A stretch of DNA of 64,000 bases. Source: Nageia nagi (taxonomy: Eukaryota > Pinophyta). Made by a program: the position numbers and the translations under genes. The stretch's first letter is position 1; every line of letters starts with the position of its first letter. Below, in pieces: positions 24,005 to 36,900 of this stretch. Where the stretch lies: NCBI GenBank assembly GCA_050084985.1, contig JBITNC010000001.1, positions 144,956,001 through 145,020,000 on the forward strand. The letters are read 5' to 3'. Below the pieces are notes generated by a model that saw only the letters and a program-made list of their open reading frames with translations, did not search any database and was not told the DNA's origin.

Positions 24005-25000
24005 TTGGATCATTGGACCCAACTTACGGGGTATGGTTGCAATTTTATCAATGACACATTTATGGTATTCATCATCCTTCAAAGCCTCTATACTAAATTT
24101 AGTCACTTCATGACTGTTATTGAGATGAGGTTCCATGCTAAAGAAGAGTTGTTCTCCTTGGAAAACCTTTCAAGACTTCTCTTGAAACACCAGGAAACAC
24201 TTAACAAAAACTTATTGATCCCCTCTCCTAAGGAGCATTTTGTGACACTAGGAATAATGAATACTCACTTAAAAAAGAAGTTCAATAACCAAAATAAGTC
24301 TTCCTATACTCCAAAAAGGGATTTCAAGAAAGGTGGAAATAAATAATAGAATGGGAATGATAGGTCAAGAAAATTCAAAGCCAAGTTTGATAGCAATTGT
24401 AATTTTGTGGCATATATGGTCATAGGGAATCTGATTTCTATAAGAAAAAGAAAGAATAAGGTGGTAAAGGATCTAAAACATTAAACAAATTTAATAGCAA
24501 GAAGAAGAACAAGAATTTTGCTTATGTTTATGCTTTTTACTCCAAGTCTCACTTTCTCAAATGATTGGATTATTGACTCTGGGTGCACTAATCACAGTGT
24601 TTTGAAAAGAATAAGTTTACAAAAAATTATAAGTATAGGAAAGATGCAGTTGTGATAGGTGATAATTTAGTCCTTGAATTCTAAGGTATTTTGAGTGTGT
24701 TATTGCAAGGAAAGGTTCTTGAAAATGTGCTCTATGTGCCTAAGCTCACCATGAACCTTCTTTCCATAATTCAAGTTGCTAAGAAAGGATACTCTTTTAA
24801 GTACAACTCACACATGTAGTACATGAAGAAGGGAATTTCCACTTTGGTGAAAGGATCAATGAAATATGATCTCTACATTGTGGATCAAGCTCCAACAAAT
24901 ATGTTCCTTACTACAAATGTTTGTTTTAGGGGAAATCTTTGGCATCATCGATTAGGCCACCTTAACCATAAGAGTATTCATGTTATGAAATATCAAGAGC
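24005..25000 (+). pseudogene. Copia-2 gag C-terminal part and protease region
   Basis: 24,005-24,346 corresponds to the middle and end of Copia-1 gag (FMVFIILQSLYTKFSHFM, then LENLSRLLLKHQETLNK). The zinc knuckle is decayed near 24,390-24,430. Around 24,560-24,590 a frame reads DWIIDSGCTNH, the copia protease active-site region (WIxDSGxxxH), and ENVLYVPKLTMNLLSI follows at ~24,720-24,770. The protease would cleave the polyprotein. Stops lie between the blocks. Confidence 0.85.
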
Positions 25001-26005
25001 TTGTGGAAGGCTTGCCTATGATATCATCGAAAATTGGCCTTTGTGAGAAGTGCATCCTAGGTAATATGAATAGGAAAAAATTTGAGAAAGATAAGGCAAT
25101 AAGGGAAATACAACTTCTTTAGCTTGTGCATTCAGATTTGATAGGTCCATTTTCGACTAAGTCACTTAGGGGAGCATCTTATGTATTGAACTTCATTGAT
25201 GAATTCAATAGGGTGATATTTGGTTATTTTCTAGAGCATAAGGATCAAATCTTTAATAAGTTCAAAGATTTCAAAGCCTTGGTTGAAAATCAATCTGAGG
25301 GTGAGTATAATAGTAATGATTTTAATTATTATTGTATCAAATATGAGATCAATAGGTAGTTTACTATACCTTACACCCCTCAACAAAATTGTTTTACTGA
25401 AATAAAGAATAGAACCATTCAGTAAATGGTGAGGTGCATGTTAGAAAATCTTCCTAGCTTCTTGTGAGGTGAAGCTATGAGTACTATAATCTACACTCTT
25501 AATAGGTGTCCTATGAAAGCAGTTGAAGGCACCACTCTATATGAAGCATGGATGGGAATGAAACCCAACATCTCTTAGTTTATAATTTTTGGTAGTGATG
25601 CCTATGCCTTTATTGTTCATGAGAAAAGAAAGAAGTTGGATTAGAGATCCAAAAATTGCAAATTTTATGTGCTATGACAATCAGCATAGAGGCTACAAGC
25701 TCTACTCTCCTTCCTCCAAAGCAATGTTTATCTCAAGGGATGTAAAGTTTAATGAACTTTATATAGAATCTACTTCTTATGAGGATTTAGATGATATTGA
25801 TGACTCTTATGTTGTACCTAGTTGGATGGATATCAATGTAGATAAGTCATATCAAGAACACAACTTTCCAATACAAAGGATAACAAGAAGTATGACCTTA
25901 AACAAATCTTTATTTTTCAAAATTGATAGCAAGAATGAGCCCTCATCATTCAAGAAAGCTTCAAAGTACAACTATTGGATGGAAGAAATGAAAGTGAAGT
26001 ATTAG
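24823..26005 (+). pseudogene. Copia-2 integrase
   Basis: 24,823-25,122 has the N-terminal zinc domain: LWHHRLGHLNHKSI...GLCEKCILG (HHCC). 25,126-25,359 has the core, HSDLIGPFSTKSLRGASYVL. Compared with Copia-1, about 11 residues are missing between VENQ and GEYNSN, precisely the stretch carrying the second catalytic aspartate. 25,589-26,005 is the C-terminal part (GYKLYSPSSKAMFISRDVKFNE). Inactive. Confidence 0.9.
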
Positions 26006-27480
26006 ACTCTAATAAAAAAATCAAACTTGGTATTTGGTTCCTTATCCTAATGAGAGGAATATGATTGGTAATAAGTGGATCTACAAGGTCAAATATAATT
26101 TAGTTGGAGAAATTATGAAATATAAGGAAAGGTTAGTAGCTAAAGGTTTTACTCAAAAATATGGAGTTGATTATGAATAAACCTTTGCTTCAATGGTAAA
26201 GATGTCTATTTTTAGGTTAATCCTTGCTCTTTTAGTAGCTCAAGGATGGAAAGTTTTTCAACTTGATGTCAAGAGTGATTTTCTTAGTGGTGACTTAGAT
26301 ATGGAGATCTACATGAACCAACTATGAGGGTTTGTTATGGAAATCAAAGTCATTTGTGTTCAAGCTAAAGAAGTCCTTGTATGGACTTAAGTAAGCACCT
26401 AAAGCCTAGTATAAAAAGATTTTAGGATACTTTGAGGACATTGAATTTTCTAAGTGCTTCTTCGATACTAATATTTATGTGTTCGATCAAGGATAAGACT
26501 TGGTTTTAATTCTTCTATATGTGGATGATATTTTGATAACAAGGAATAATGTTGAAATCATATAAGAGTTCATATCCAAACTAAATGCAACTTTTGAAAT
26601 GACTACTTTTGGTCTATTGCACTACTACCTTGGAATGCAAGTATACCAATATAAGGATTCTACTTACCTAAATCAATTTAAATATAACTTAGACATATTG
26701 CAAAAGTTTGGAATGGAGGAGTACAAACCTATGATAATTTTAGTCTCTCCTAAAATCACTTTATCTCTTAGCTCCAACTCTTATTTGGTTGATTCTATGA
26801 CTTACATGCAAGTAATTTGCAGTATTCTTTATTTAGCTATCTCCAATCCAGATATTACCTTTGTAGTAAATTTGATGGCATGGTTTATGCAAAAATATAT
26901 GTTGAGCACCTCAATGTTGTTAAGTAAATATTGAGGTATGTTGTGGGAACTAAGGATTGTGCTCTCAAGTATTCCAAGTTTCCCTCATTTGTTCTCTCAG
27001 GGTTCTCAGATTTTGATTATGGGGAGATAGAGATGACATAAAATCAACCTTTGCTTATGTGTTTAGCATTGGTTCAGGTGATATCTCTTAAGCTTTCAAG
27101 AAGTAGCCTACTACATCTCTTTTTACCATAAAGGTAAAATATCGAGCCATGTTAGTCATAGCCCTGGAAGCTATTTGGTTGAGGCATCTTATGAAAGAAA
27201 TTGGGTATGAGTAGGCTTGCCATATCATATTTATTTAGATAATTAGTCAGCTATTGCTTTGGAAAAGAACCATGTTTTCCATCAAAGTACAAAACATGTA
27301 GAAATCTAAGACCATTTTATTAGGTAGAAGATTCTAGATGTCATATTTCAAATGTAGTATTATCCATTGGTCCTAAACTTCATTGATTTGTTCACCAAGC
27401 CTCTTCTTGAAGCCCAATTTTGCAAGCTTAAGGAATTTATTAGGTTAGTGAAGTTGCTCTCAAGGGGGAGTGAAGGTTGA
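26005..27480 (+). pseudogene. Copia-2 reverse transcriptase and RNase H
   Basis: Readable blocks in order are [41 protein letters not shown] (first catalytic aspartate kept), LLYVDDILITR at ~26,512-26,545 (YVDD box intact), TFGLLHYYLGMQV (26,599-26,934) and NPDITFVVNLM. RNase H segments run up to DLFTKPLLEAQFCKLKEFIRLVK before the stop at 27,478. Many stop codons, several of them TGG/CAA-to-stop transitions. Confidence 0.92.
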
Positions 27481-27539
27481 ATTCATGTTTGTGATGATAA
27501 CTTCATCCTTAGGAGGATATTTTTATTGTATAATGTTGA

Positions 27540-27725
27540 ACTTTGTGTATACCATCATGGTTAGTTCACTCTATGTGAAATACTAGTTGTACACTTTTTG
27601 AGCATTTGATATACACCTTCATGGTTAGTTTTCTCTGTGTGAGAAACTAGTTGTACATTTTTTAGCAAATGATGTACCCCTTCATGGTTAGTTCTCTTCG
27701 TGTGAGGAATTAATGGTACATTTTA
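27540..27725 (+). repeat. three tandem copies of a ~60-70-bp unit in the Copia-2 3' region
   Basis: The phrase CTTCATGGTTAGTT..CTC..TGTGTGAGAAACTAGTTGTACATTTT recurs three times with small changes. It lies between the pol stop and the 3' LTR, where Copia-1 has a similar repeat. It is probably part of the element's untranslated 3' region. 27,481-28,296 otherwise holds no gene. Confidence 0.75.
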
Positions 27726-28296
27726 TCTTCTGCTAGCATTGTTTCAGTTATCAATATGTGAGGAATTAGTATGTGCATTTTGGCATTATTTTCTTATCCA
27801 TATGTGAAGAACTCATATGTGTTTATGCTCTATTTTTTATGTTGATCAACACATATTTTATATTGTTGATGACTATGAGTATTAGCATTTCATCTTTGTG
27901 ATAACTTATAATACACCATTGATTAGTTTATGGATGGTATTACATGATTCATTTATCTTATGTTGATATAAATGTTTATATGATGCATCTTATTGATCTT
28001 ATTTATAAGCTACTTGTAGCTTGCAGGTTTATTCTTGAGATGCAAGTTACCTATTTCAAGTGGAAACGCTTATGAAAACTCATCATGTCAATTTGTGGTT
28101 GATTGGCTACTTTATACAGTGAAATTAGTTATGGTTAATGATTGTATTGTAAACTATTTTATCAAATGGTATGGTAATGAGCCTCAATATAAGATCTTGT
28201 TTATTTCTCAAATATGTAAATGTTCTCATCTCCGATTGTATCTCTATGAAGGAGAACTCTCTCTTTATTCTATCCACTCTATCCCAATAATGCATT

Positions 28297-28861
28297 AAGG
28301 GGGAGTGTTGGAATGTATAATGCATTATTGTAATATCTCTTGACGTAAATTCATTTTATACTTAAAGGTATCCTAGATATTTTAAGTATTTAGTGAATAA
28401 GGTAATGTAAATTCACTAATATTTAAAGTATCCCTAGATACCTTTTAAGTATTTGTGAATAAAATAATGTAACTTGTCCTACACTCCATATCCTAGTCAT
28501 GCCCCTTGCGTAAAATGGTGATGCAAGACATGAATTTATATAATGGTTAAAAGAGTGATCCAAGGGAGGATTTTGGCCTATAAATAGAGTGCCCTCTCCT
28601 TGAGATTACTAACTCAAGTTTGTAGTATTGTTATGCTTTAGGATTATTAGGAGAAGTAGGAAGAGTTTTTGTAAGAGAGTGCATCTTGAAAATAAAGATA
28701 TTAGATTAGTGGATGTACTCCCATGGTTGGAGAAACCACTTTATATTGGTGTTAAGTTTGTGAGATTAGTTATTATGTTATGCTATTATGTTGATGTTGT
28801 GAGAGCTTTCTTGAGATCTTGGTAGAAGAGTAATATTGTCATTTAGGATTAGTTTCTCTCA
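28297..28861 (+). repeat. Copia-2 polypurine tract and 3' LTR
   Basis: AAGGGGGAG (28,297-28,305) precedes TGTTGGAATGTATAATGCATT, the exact reverse complement of the Copia-1 LTR end. The LTR runs to about 28,861 (ending near TTTCTCTCAC). It contains the TATA box TATAAATAG at 28,579-28,587. It is slightly longer than the Copia-1 LTRs because of a duplicated AT-rich segment near 28,370-28,450. Confidence 0.88.
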
Positions 28862-31535
28862 CTTATTGAGCCTCCTTCAAGTTTTTTCCTTCTTGTCTTC
28901 CATCATGGGAACCAAATTGAACTCCAAGTGGCTTAAAATGCAAAAACTAGTCATTTCATGGATGAAATCAACTCCAGGCAAGGTAAGTTGGCTCTAAAGG
29001 ATCCACTCGATTAGCTAGGTTGTAGGTAAATTAATAGGTACATACAAAACTCCAAATTGTAAATGCCTCCTTTTTTTTCAACATAATTTCCTTTTATTGC
29101 TCTAAAACCCTAGTTTCCTAGGACCAATTACCTTTTTCACATTGCTCACTTTCTATGTACTCAAGTTGTTATTTTATAATCTTTTTATGCTTAATCTTAT
29201 TTTATAAGGTTTTGGCCACTTTTTTTAAAATAAATTCCACTACAATAGTGATGTCCATGTTGTACCATATTAATGATGAAGGGCATCCATGTTTCCCCCT
29301 CAATATAAATTTATATATTTAGGCCATATTATTATGTTCTTATTATTGAAATAGTGCATATTAAATGCCAAATCTAGACATACATGCTAGCCCAAAATGT
29401 TTTTACTAATAATTTATTAGAAGAACAATTTCAAAATTTCATGAAACTAAGGGTGCTCATGCCATGCACATATTGCAGACACAATATTCACATAATTCAA
29501 ATCAATATTTTTGTATTAAAATTTTAGTATATATAATCCAAACTAAATATGCTATCGAAAATCCGGTATGAAAATGATATTTTGTATTGAGTTTCATTGT
29601 ATATATCTTATTCATACAATTATATTTCATAGTCACAATATTTTCAAAAGTCATGACAATCCCATGAACACAAATATCAAATACAATTTTGTAAGTCATT
29701 GGTAATTCCATTATTCACATTTTAACTTCAATGCTTTGGGGAATACTTGATTCCATTATTCACAATGATAATATTTCACTACAACATATTATATTAATTT
29801 GATCTTTGCTACTACATGTTTATTCTATTTAAAGATGTAATATATGTGGGTATTATATTTCCTGTTCCACATATCATCTTCACTAAATTTGGAGAGTAGA
29901 GACAAAGACATCCTCAATCCTCTAACCAAAAGATGCAATTTTAGCTTAGTTTCCCAATAGGAACAATCCTTTGGGTCAACCAAGATAAAAAAGAGGGAAT
30001 AAGATATCATAGTCAAGCATATAAAGTTTTTAAGGAAGTGCTCTTTATTGTTGAAAAAATTTCATACCTATCTAAAGAGGGGAAAAATGTAAACATCTAA
30101 AAATGATTTCTTATTAATTAATAAATCATATTTTAGACATCTCAAAAGAATAAATAATAATATTACAAGAATAAAGGATAATGTGTTATCAAAGTGTTAC
30201 ATCATGTGCTTTGTTTAATACTTTATCATTAATCATGACTATATCTAGAAATATTGTGATATTACAAAGATTATAGTCTATTGATATATGTCAACCTTCA
30301 CTCTCTTTTATTATGTCTTTGTAGGTATAAATGGAATTTAGGTTGACATTATAGATCAGATCTCTCTAATAGGTGGTTGTCAACACATCATTATATAATA
30401 TCAATATCTCTTGATGTGACCTATTTGAGGATCTATTATGATTTGATCTTTATGCTACATGTTATTATCTTCATTATTCCTAATGCTACTAAACTCACAA
30501 TGTGCGAGGTGTTGGAGAACTATGATTACAACATGCATTTTGTTTTGCTTTGATATCCAAAGCTACAAATCTAAAGGACGTGGTCAAGCATATATACGAT
30601 TCATTGAATATATATATGACTTTATCCCAAATCCAATTTAATCCTCCATACATTAAGTCGCATCTCGAGGATTGGTTTGCTTCTCTATCAAGTGCACACT
30701 TTCTTTGTGTTATTTAGTTAGCCTTGATAAGTGTCTTACGCCTTTGTAGTTCTATATTTACTATATTTCTTTATTGCAAATCATTATTTGTAGACTACAA
30801 TAATAGTCAAATATTATTTAGAAATACATTATGAACAGTGGAATATAGATGGTAGAATATGTAAATACCCATTTATTAATTTCATATTATGTTAATGAAA
30901 ATTTGGATTGGAGTATATTGCTTACTTGAATTTGGATTCTACAAATTGTTAGTAATCTTAAATTACTTAGGTTAATTGGTCACTAAGGGAAAAGTTTCTT
31001 ATTGAGATGTAAATCTTGCATATGTTCTTTAAGTTATTGATAATGGAAAATTGATTTGCTATTATCTTAGTTCATTGAGCTTAGAGCTTACTCTTTTGAG
31101 ATAGACTTGTTGATATTGTTATATTTTAGTTATAGTTTGTATTAAGAATATATCTCCTTATTATAGTTATTGTGTGTGTGCGTGCACATTTTATATCAAA
31201 TTTGATCATATTTGAATCATGAGTATAATTATATATCATATTTGAATCTTATCATGCTTATATTTGTGTTCATGTTTCATCTATGTTGCATAATCTTCAT
31301 ATCCAAAAATGGGATCAAAAAGTTGATGTAAATACTATAAGAAACCTATCAAAAAGTGACAAATTACCTTTTTCATGCTTGTATAATTAGATCACCATTG
31401 AACCAAATGAGGTGATTAATATCACAATTTGGATTTTAATATATTGGATTCTTAAAAATCATATACTTATAAAAAATAAGAGCCCAAAATATATAAAATG
31501 ATCTAAATACACCATATGCACAAAATAGATCTTTT
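28862..31535. other. unassigned AT-rich DNA
   Basis: About 2.7 kb with many stops in all frames and no recognised domain, LTR or repeat unit. The short open frames here are all under 70 codons and look like chance. Confidence 0.55.
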
Positions 31536-31913
31536 GAAAAGGCTCTACAAGCTCTAAAATGGGAATTGTTTGATAATATGCATGATACAAACATAGTTTC
31601 ATGGTATGTAATGATTATGGGATACATGCAAAATGAGTTTAGGGTTTCCAAGTGCCCTAATAGCATAACCTTTGTATGTGTTCTACTTACATGCAATAAT
31701 GCGAGTTTAGTAGATGAGGGTTGTAAATACTTATATGTGTTACACTTGTATGTATCTACTTTGTATGTGTTTTACTTGCATATTGTTGCCATACAACTTG
31801 AGAGACATGTATGTAAAATATGGAAGATGCATGATGTGGATATAGTTTCATCGATTGCAATGATTACAGGATATGAAATTCATGTTCACAAAAAGGAGAC
31901 CCTTGAACTTTAA
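31536..31913 (+). pseudogene. pentatricopeptide-repeat (PPR) protein relic
   Basis: Translation gives ELFDNMHDTNIVSWYVMIMGYMQNE, then CPNSITFVCVLLTCNNASLVDEG, then MHDVDIVSSIAMITGYE. These correspond to PPR motifs of the P-L-S plant type (LFDxMxxxNVVSWNxMIxGYxxNG and PNxxTFxxVLxACxxxGLVDEG). PPR proteins bind organellar RNA. Only about two and a half motifs remain, with spacer sequence between them, so this is a fragment of a decayed or retroposed PPR gene. Confidence 0.8.
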
Positions 31914-32079
31914 TTTGATGAAGCACTTGGGAACCACAATACATTTTTTTTATGTTTTGTTAAGGATTACAAGCATGTTTTTGCCAACTTATCACTTTTG
32001 AACTAGTTTTTAACACTTATAAAATTTATGAGTTAAATAATTACTTTCCTTCTCTAAGCTAGTTTTTGGATCATATGGT

Positions 32080-32640
32080 TTATTTAAATAATTTCATATG
32101 ACATGGTTTATTTAGATATTTTAGTAGGTGTGCTAATTTTTTTGGAGGTTTCAAATTACATATTTGATGCTTATATCACTTCATGAGGTTTCAAAATATT
32201 TAGATCATCTAATTTTATTTTTCATATCATATAGTATATTTAGATCATTTCAGATCAAATGGTAGAGTTTCTTCAGACCATATAGTTCACTTGGATAATT
32301 TCATACATATGGTGTAGTGACATCATTTTCAAACCATATGGTGTATTTAGATCATTTCATATTATATGGTGCAGTTGCATTATTTCAAATCATATGTATG
32401 GTGTACTTAGATCATTTCATATCGTATGCTGATGTATTTAGATAATTTCATATTATATGGTGCACTTAATCATTTCATATCATATGTTGGTCCACTTAGA
32501 TCATCTAATTTCATTTTTCATATCATATAATGAATTTAAATCATTTCATATCATATGGTAGAGTATCTTTAGACTATACAGTGCACTTAGATCATTTCAT
32601 ATCATAACTTACACTTAGATCATTTCATATCAATGGATTA
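32080..32640 (+). repeat. degenerate minisatellite, TTTAGATCATTTCATATCATATGGT unit
   Basis: A unit of roughly 30-40 bp, close to CACTTAGATCATTTCATATCATATGGTG, is repeated about fifteen times with variable spacing and point changes. Each unit contains the near-palindromic CATATCATATG. There are no open frames. Confidence 0.85.
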
Positions 32641-33480
32641 AGCCACTATAAAGATGCGATTAGGTGTTCATGTGGATGTTGCTAGTCTTCGACTATGACG
32701 AGTAAGGTAAGAGAGCAAATGGTAATTGATCAGTTCCATTAAATAATCCTTTAGTAACTAAGGCCATCACTATGATTGAGCTTGGACATGAAGTTTGGGT
32801 AACTGAGGGCAGTGTAGTCTAGAAGTATTCTTTCATTATATGTTCTATAGAAAACATGATGGAAGAATGATTCTAGACTATACTTTAAAAAAATAAACTA
32901 ATTACTAAGAGGAAGTTTAAAACTACCCCCTTATATTTTAAGGGTGCAATTTTTAATCACCTCATTAGGAATTGAGGTGTGATTTATGAGATCATACGTA
33001 GATGGTTATGGATCACCACTATAGAGTTTTGGCTTTTAGTGATGTCAACTTAGATGAAAAATGAATAACCTACAATAAAGTATTTTTGTTGGGGTTTAAA
33101 ACCACATTCAAATGCCTTTTATGGTTTAATGTATGTTTCTTTTACTATAGTTTCCTTTGAATTTGAATAGAGCTCTAACTTCTTATCTTGATATGGCATT
33201 ATTCCTCCTATGCTCAAAGATTTTCTTATTGATTTTGCATCAATCCAACCTTCATTATCAAGATGTCCATTCCATTATGTTTTCTCCACATTATCCATCT
33301 ATTGTTCAATGATTTTTTCATTGGTACCAGATTCCCTTATGATATCATTGCTTATAATTTCCATCAGATTCTACTTGTTTAGACCTAATCTATCTTCTAT
33401 CTAGTTGTTGGTTCCTTGGCTCTTAATTCACCATTTGTTTCTTGGATCCCCATTATTTATGGATAGGAAATTATTATATT
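32641..33480. other. unassigned spacer
   Basis: No gene, repeat or element boundary recognised. The longest open frame (33,210-33,404, plus) has no recognisable motif. Confidence 0.5.
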
Positions 33481-34200
33481 TTTAGCATAGTTCATGGAAC
33501 CATTCTTCTAATTATGATTCTAGCATGATTGTCTTTGGGATTTTTACTCTAAAATCAACCATAACATGAAACCTTGCATTCACCATTTGAGTTTGGGATT
33601 TTGTGACCTCATATACTAACACAAATATTTTAAAATATTCTATGATACCTTCAAACACCTTTTGGTGCCAAAATTCAAATGGAAAACGTATAAGGGTAAC
33701 CTAAATTAGAGCCATAATAATTTGACCTTTGTTTAGGTTAAATCTTAGGCATTATTTTTCTAGAAATAGAACCTAGTTACAGAAAAACCAAGGAGAGCTT
33801 AAAATAAAGTCTTTATCCTTTGAATTAACAAATATGAATATGATGTAATCATTGGGCATGACAATGATATCTAGACTTCCTTTAATCTTGCATATTAATT
33901 TTGCCTATTTACAAATCAAATCAATATTTTCCTTAGCTCCATGAAGTTTTCCAATCAAGCTATAAACCCTTCCCTTTTTATTAATTAATTGATAATTTAT
34001 TATGTGATCTTCAAACAAATCTAGTCTCCTTTTTTTTCCACCTTGGTAGGAAGGACAATGTCTACATTTACCTCTTGTAAAGGAGGCTTTGTCATGAGCA
34101 TTAAGGAGTAGCCATGACTACCCTAACACTCTGAGGGTTTTTCATTACTACTTTGACTTTAGAAAATAATTTTCCAAGTGATTCAAGTGATCATCGTAGC
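33481..34200 (-). pseudogene. LINE ORF1 relic with DUF4283-like domain
   Basis: One minus-strand frame (about 33,740 to 33,520, one stop) reads VTLIRFPFEFWHQKVFEGI, then YFKIFVLVYEVT and ARFHVMVDFRVKIPKTIML. This fits the DUF4283 pattern found in plant LINE ORF1 proteins (WVRLPxLPxxFW...IGxxxGxxVxxD...ARxxVxxDxxxPLPxxI). ORF1 binds the element's RNA. The zinc knuckle and the following reverse transcriptase are not seen nearby. Confidence 0.6.
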
Positions 34201-36900
34201 ATCTTCTAATAGGTTGCAAGATAAGGGGGCCAAATCCCTTCCTCGAGGGAAGGAGAATAGTTATAAAATTATGAGATTTTAAAGAGAAGAGATTTAATAA
34301 TGAATAATACTAATATCATTTCCTTTTTGGTCTTTGGGGTAATAAAAAATTCTTCATGAGTGATCCAAGATGATATCATTTGGCCATTACAAATCCTCTA
34401 GGTAGATGACAAAGATCATGTTTATCACCATGCTTATCTTGTTCATCATTATTATTTTTTTATATCATGTTTTTCTTATCATGTTTAATAATATATCAAT
34501 GTTTATCATGTTATATTAACAAATGGGGGTGTAGGTGTGGGGGTGAGAGTGAGGAATATGTGGAGGGGGGTTCTCACTAATACTATCAAGGATCACTAAT
34601 GTCTCCCATGCCACCTAAAATAAGTGCCAATACTTCCAAATATATTTTCCTTGTAGGACCCTTTTCCTTTCCATATATTATTTTGCTTTGAATCCATATT
34701 CCAACAAATGTTTTTATAAGAAATCTCAACAAAAATGGTAAAAAGAAAAGTGAAAATAAAGTACACCAAGCTCATATTTATCAAGACACTCACCATCATT
34801 TCCATCATCAAGGAAGTATTTTTAAAAAGTAGAAATATTTTTTACTTTTATCATTTGAAAATGTGGTCTCACATATATCCACCACATCCTCAAATTTATT
34901 TAAATATAATTTTTGTATATATTTAAATACATAATTAGGTTTCTAGAAATTAATTATTATTTGAAAAAATATTAATAAACTGGATTCTAACTTAAAGAGC
35001 TAATATTGTCATGTTCAAAGTGAACTGGAAATCATAGTTTTTAAAATGAACAATAATTTCATTTCAAAAGCATCAACTAATTTAATGATGAATTATATAT
35101 TCTTTTGATGTGAAAACCTTACAAGTTGTTCATGATCATCAATCTAAAGTCATTGAGGAATTGATTACTACCTATTTATGCCATGTTGGGTAACATTTTA
35201 TACTTAAACTAATAGTTCCAAATTGAAGGTTTGAGATCTTAAGATCATCCAACAACAACCTCAACTCCAAAAATCTTAAAATTTCAAGCAAATAAGATTG
35301 TCATCAAACTTGTCCTCTTATGCAAGACCAACATTAATTTTGTTCCTAGGGTTTTTCATCCTTTGATCAATTATTGAGGCATATCCCTATGCTATGCTTC
35401 TCATATCCATCTTGTGTTACTTTATTTTAGGTATTAAATGCATTTTTTGAGTTATTTTTCTCTTATTTTATTAGTCCTTATCACTAGCGTAGAGGAGGGA
35501 GATTGATTATCACCAAGGTTGGTCATAATCCCCTAAAATATTTGGGACAAGTGTAAAATTCCTTCCAAAACCCTAGTTTGCAAGATCCATTTAGAGAAGG
35601 TTTTAAGGCTTCAATTCAAGGTTAGAAACTTTAAAACCATGAGCACAAGTATTGTTTATTGACTATATTATGCTTATATGTTATATTTAGGATTTCTATC
35701 TTTTATTGCATCAAATCTGAATATTGCTAGATTTGCTACTTATCTTGATTCACTTGCTTATCAATGCTATACAATTGCTTATCTATTTTCAATCATAGCT
35801 ATAATTAATTTTGTTAATTACTACAATACAATTACTTTTATTTTATCTACATGAGTTTTTGAATACTTGTATGCTTATTCATGATCTACCTTCCAAATCA
35901 AGGAATCTTAATGTACACTTAGCCAATTTACTTAGAATAGACAAACTTCCTTGATACAAAGATAAGATACTTGTATCTTATATCTACCCTTAGAAAATAT
36001 AATTGACAAACTATAGAAAAATGTATAATAGACCATTGAACCTTGACGATGCTTTACCATGTGACAACAAAATAGGTTTGATATCTCATGATTCTCTTTA
36101 TAATTCATAATTTTAAAAACACAAAAATACATTCCTATTTATATACAAGTTAATTTGAAAAATTTAAATATTAAATTTAAAAAGAATTAACATCGAGAGG
36201 CATTCAACCAAGGGTAGAGTGGAGAGTTAAAATGTCACATGTGAATCTGTACGTCAAATACCGACTTTAATATTAAAAAAAATGAATTGACTTTATTATT
36301 TAAAAAAGGGAATAATCGGCTTCAAAAATATAATTTAAAAAACTATATAACTATCATCACGTGGATCAAACATAATACAATTTGAAAATTTAATTTAAAA
36401 ACTATATAAATACTATTTCTTAGAATTGTTATATTCAAAATAAATAACTCGAAAATGATATCTCTCAACTTTTTTTAATATATAAAGAAATATATCAAAA
36501 ACTAGTAATGTTATTTCATCAAAATTTAATAAAATTCCCGTTTTAAAAATTCTACAAATTGGATAAGAAGTATCGACCTCTAAATATTTCAATTATATGA
36601 ATGCAAAGTCAATAGTAACGATTCATAATTCAACACAAAAACCATTAAATCTATTCAATTTACCAATAGAAAGATAGCAACACCACAATCAAGATTTTGG
36701 TAATTAAGCAAACTTGCACCTGCCAAGCAAACAATTGAGTACAAACATGTAAAATACTCTGGGTTCAAGATTTGGTGTATCTACAAAACATTATCTCGAT
36801 GCGAAGACAAGAAATTACTGTCCTCCTAAAATTAAAACAAGCTTATCTCTAGAGATGGATGCAACCGTCAACTCATTTAATGCAAATAACGATTGTTCAA
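34201..36900. other. unassigned AT-rich DNA upstream of the TOL gene
   Basis: No recognised gene or element. 34,520-34,570 holds a G-rich run (GTGGGGGTGAGAGTGAGGAATATGTGGAGGGGGG flavour, split by single bases). Frames under 72 codons only. Confidence 0.5.

Larger units (their letters stand above)
24005..28861 (+). mobile_element. Copia-2: 5'-truncated Ty1/copia element
   Basis: Same family as Copia-1 but on the plus strand. It begins inside gag, at about GATCATTGGACCCAACTTA, and runs through integrase, reverse transcriptase and RNase H to a pol stop at 27,478-27,480, a repeat-bearing 3' region, a polypurine tract and a 3' LTR. There is no 5' LTR, primer-binding site or leader. The left edge abuts a broken gypsy LTR, so both were cut at one recombination or deletion junction. 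Multiple stops make it inactive. Confidence 0.93.

Noticed and set aside
28125-28325. Minus-strand frame ending in the Copia-2 LTR
   Set aside because: It overlaps the polypurine tract and LTR start and has no motif.
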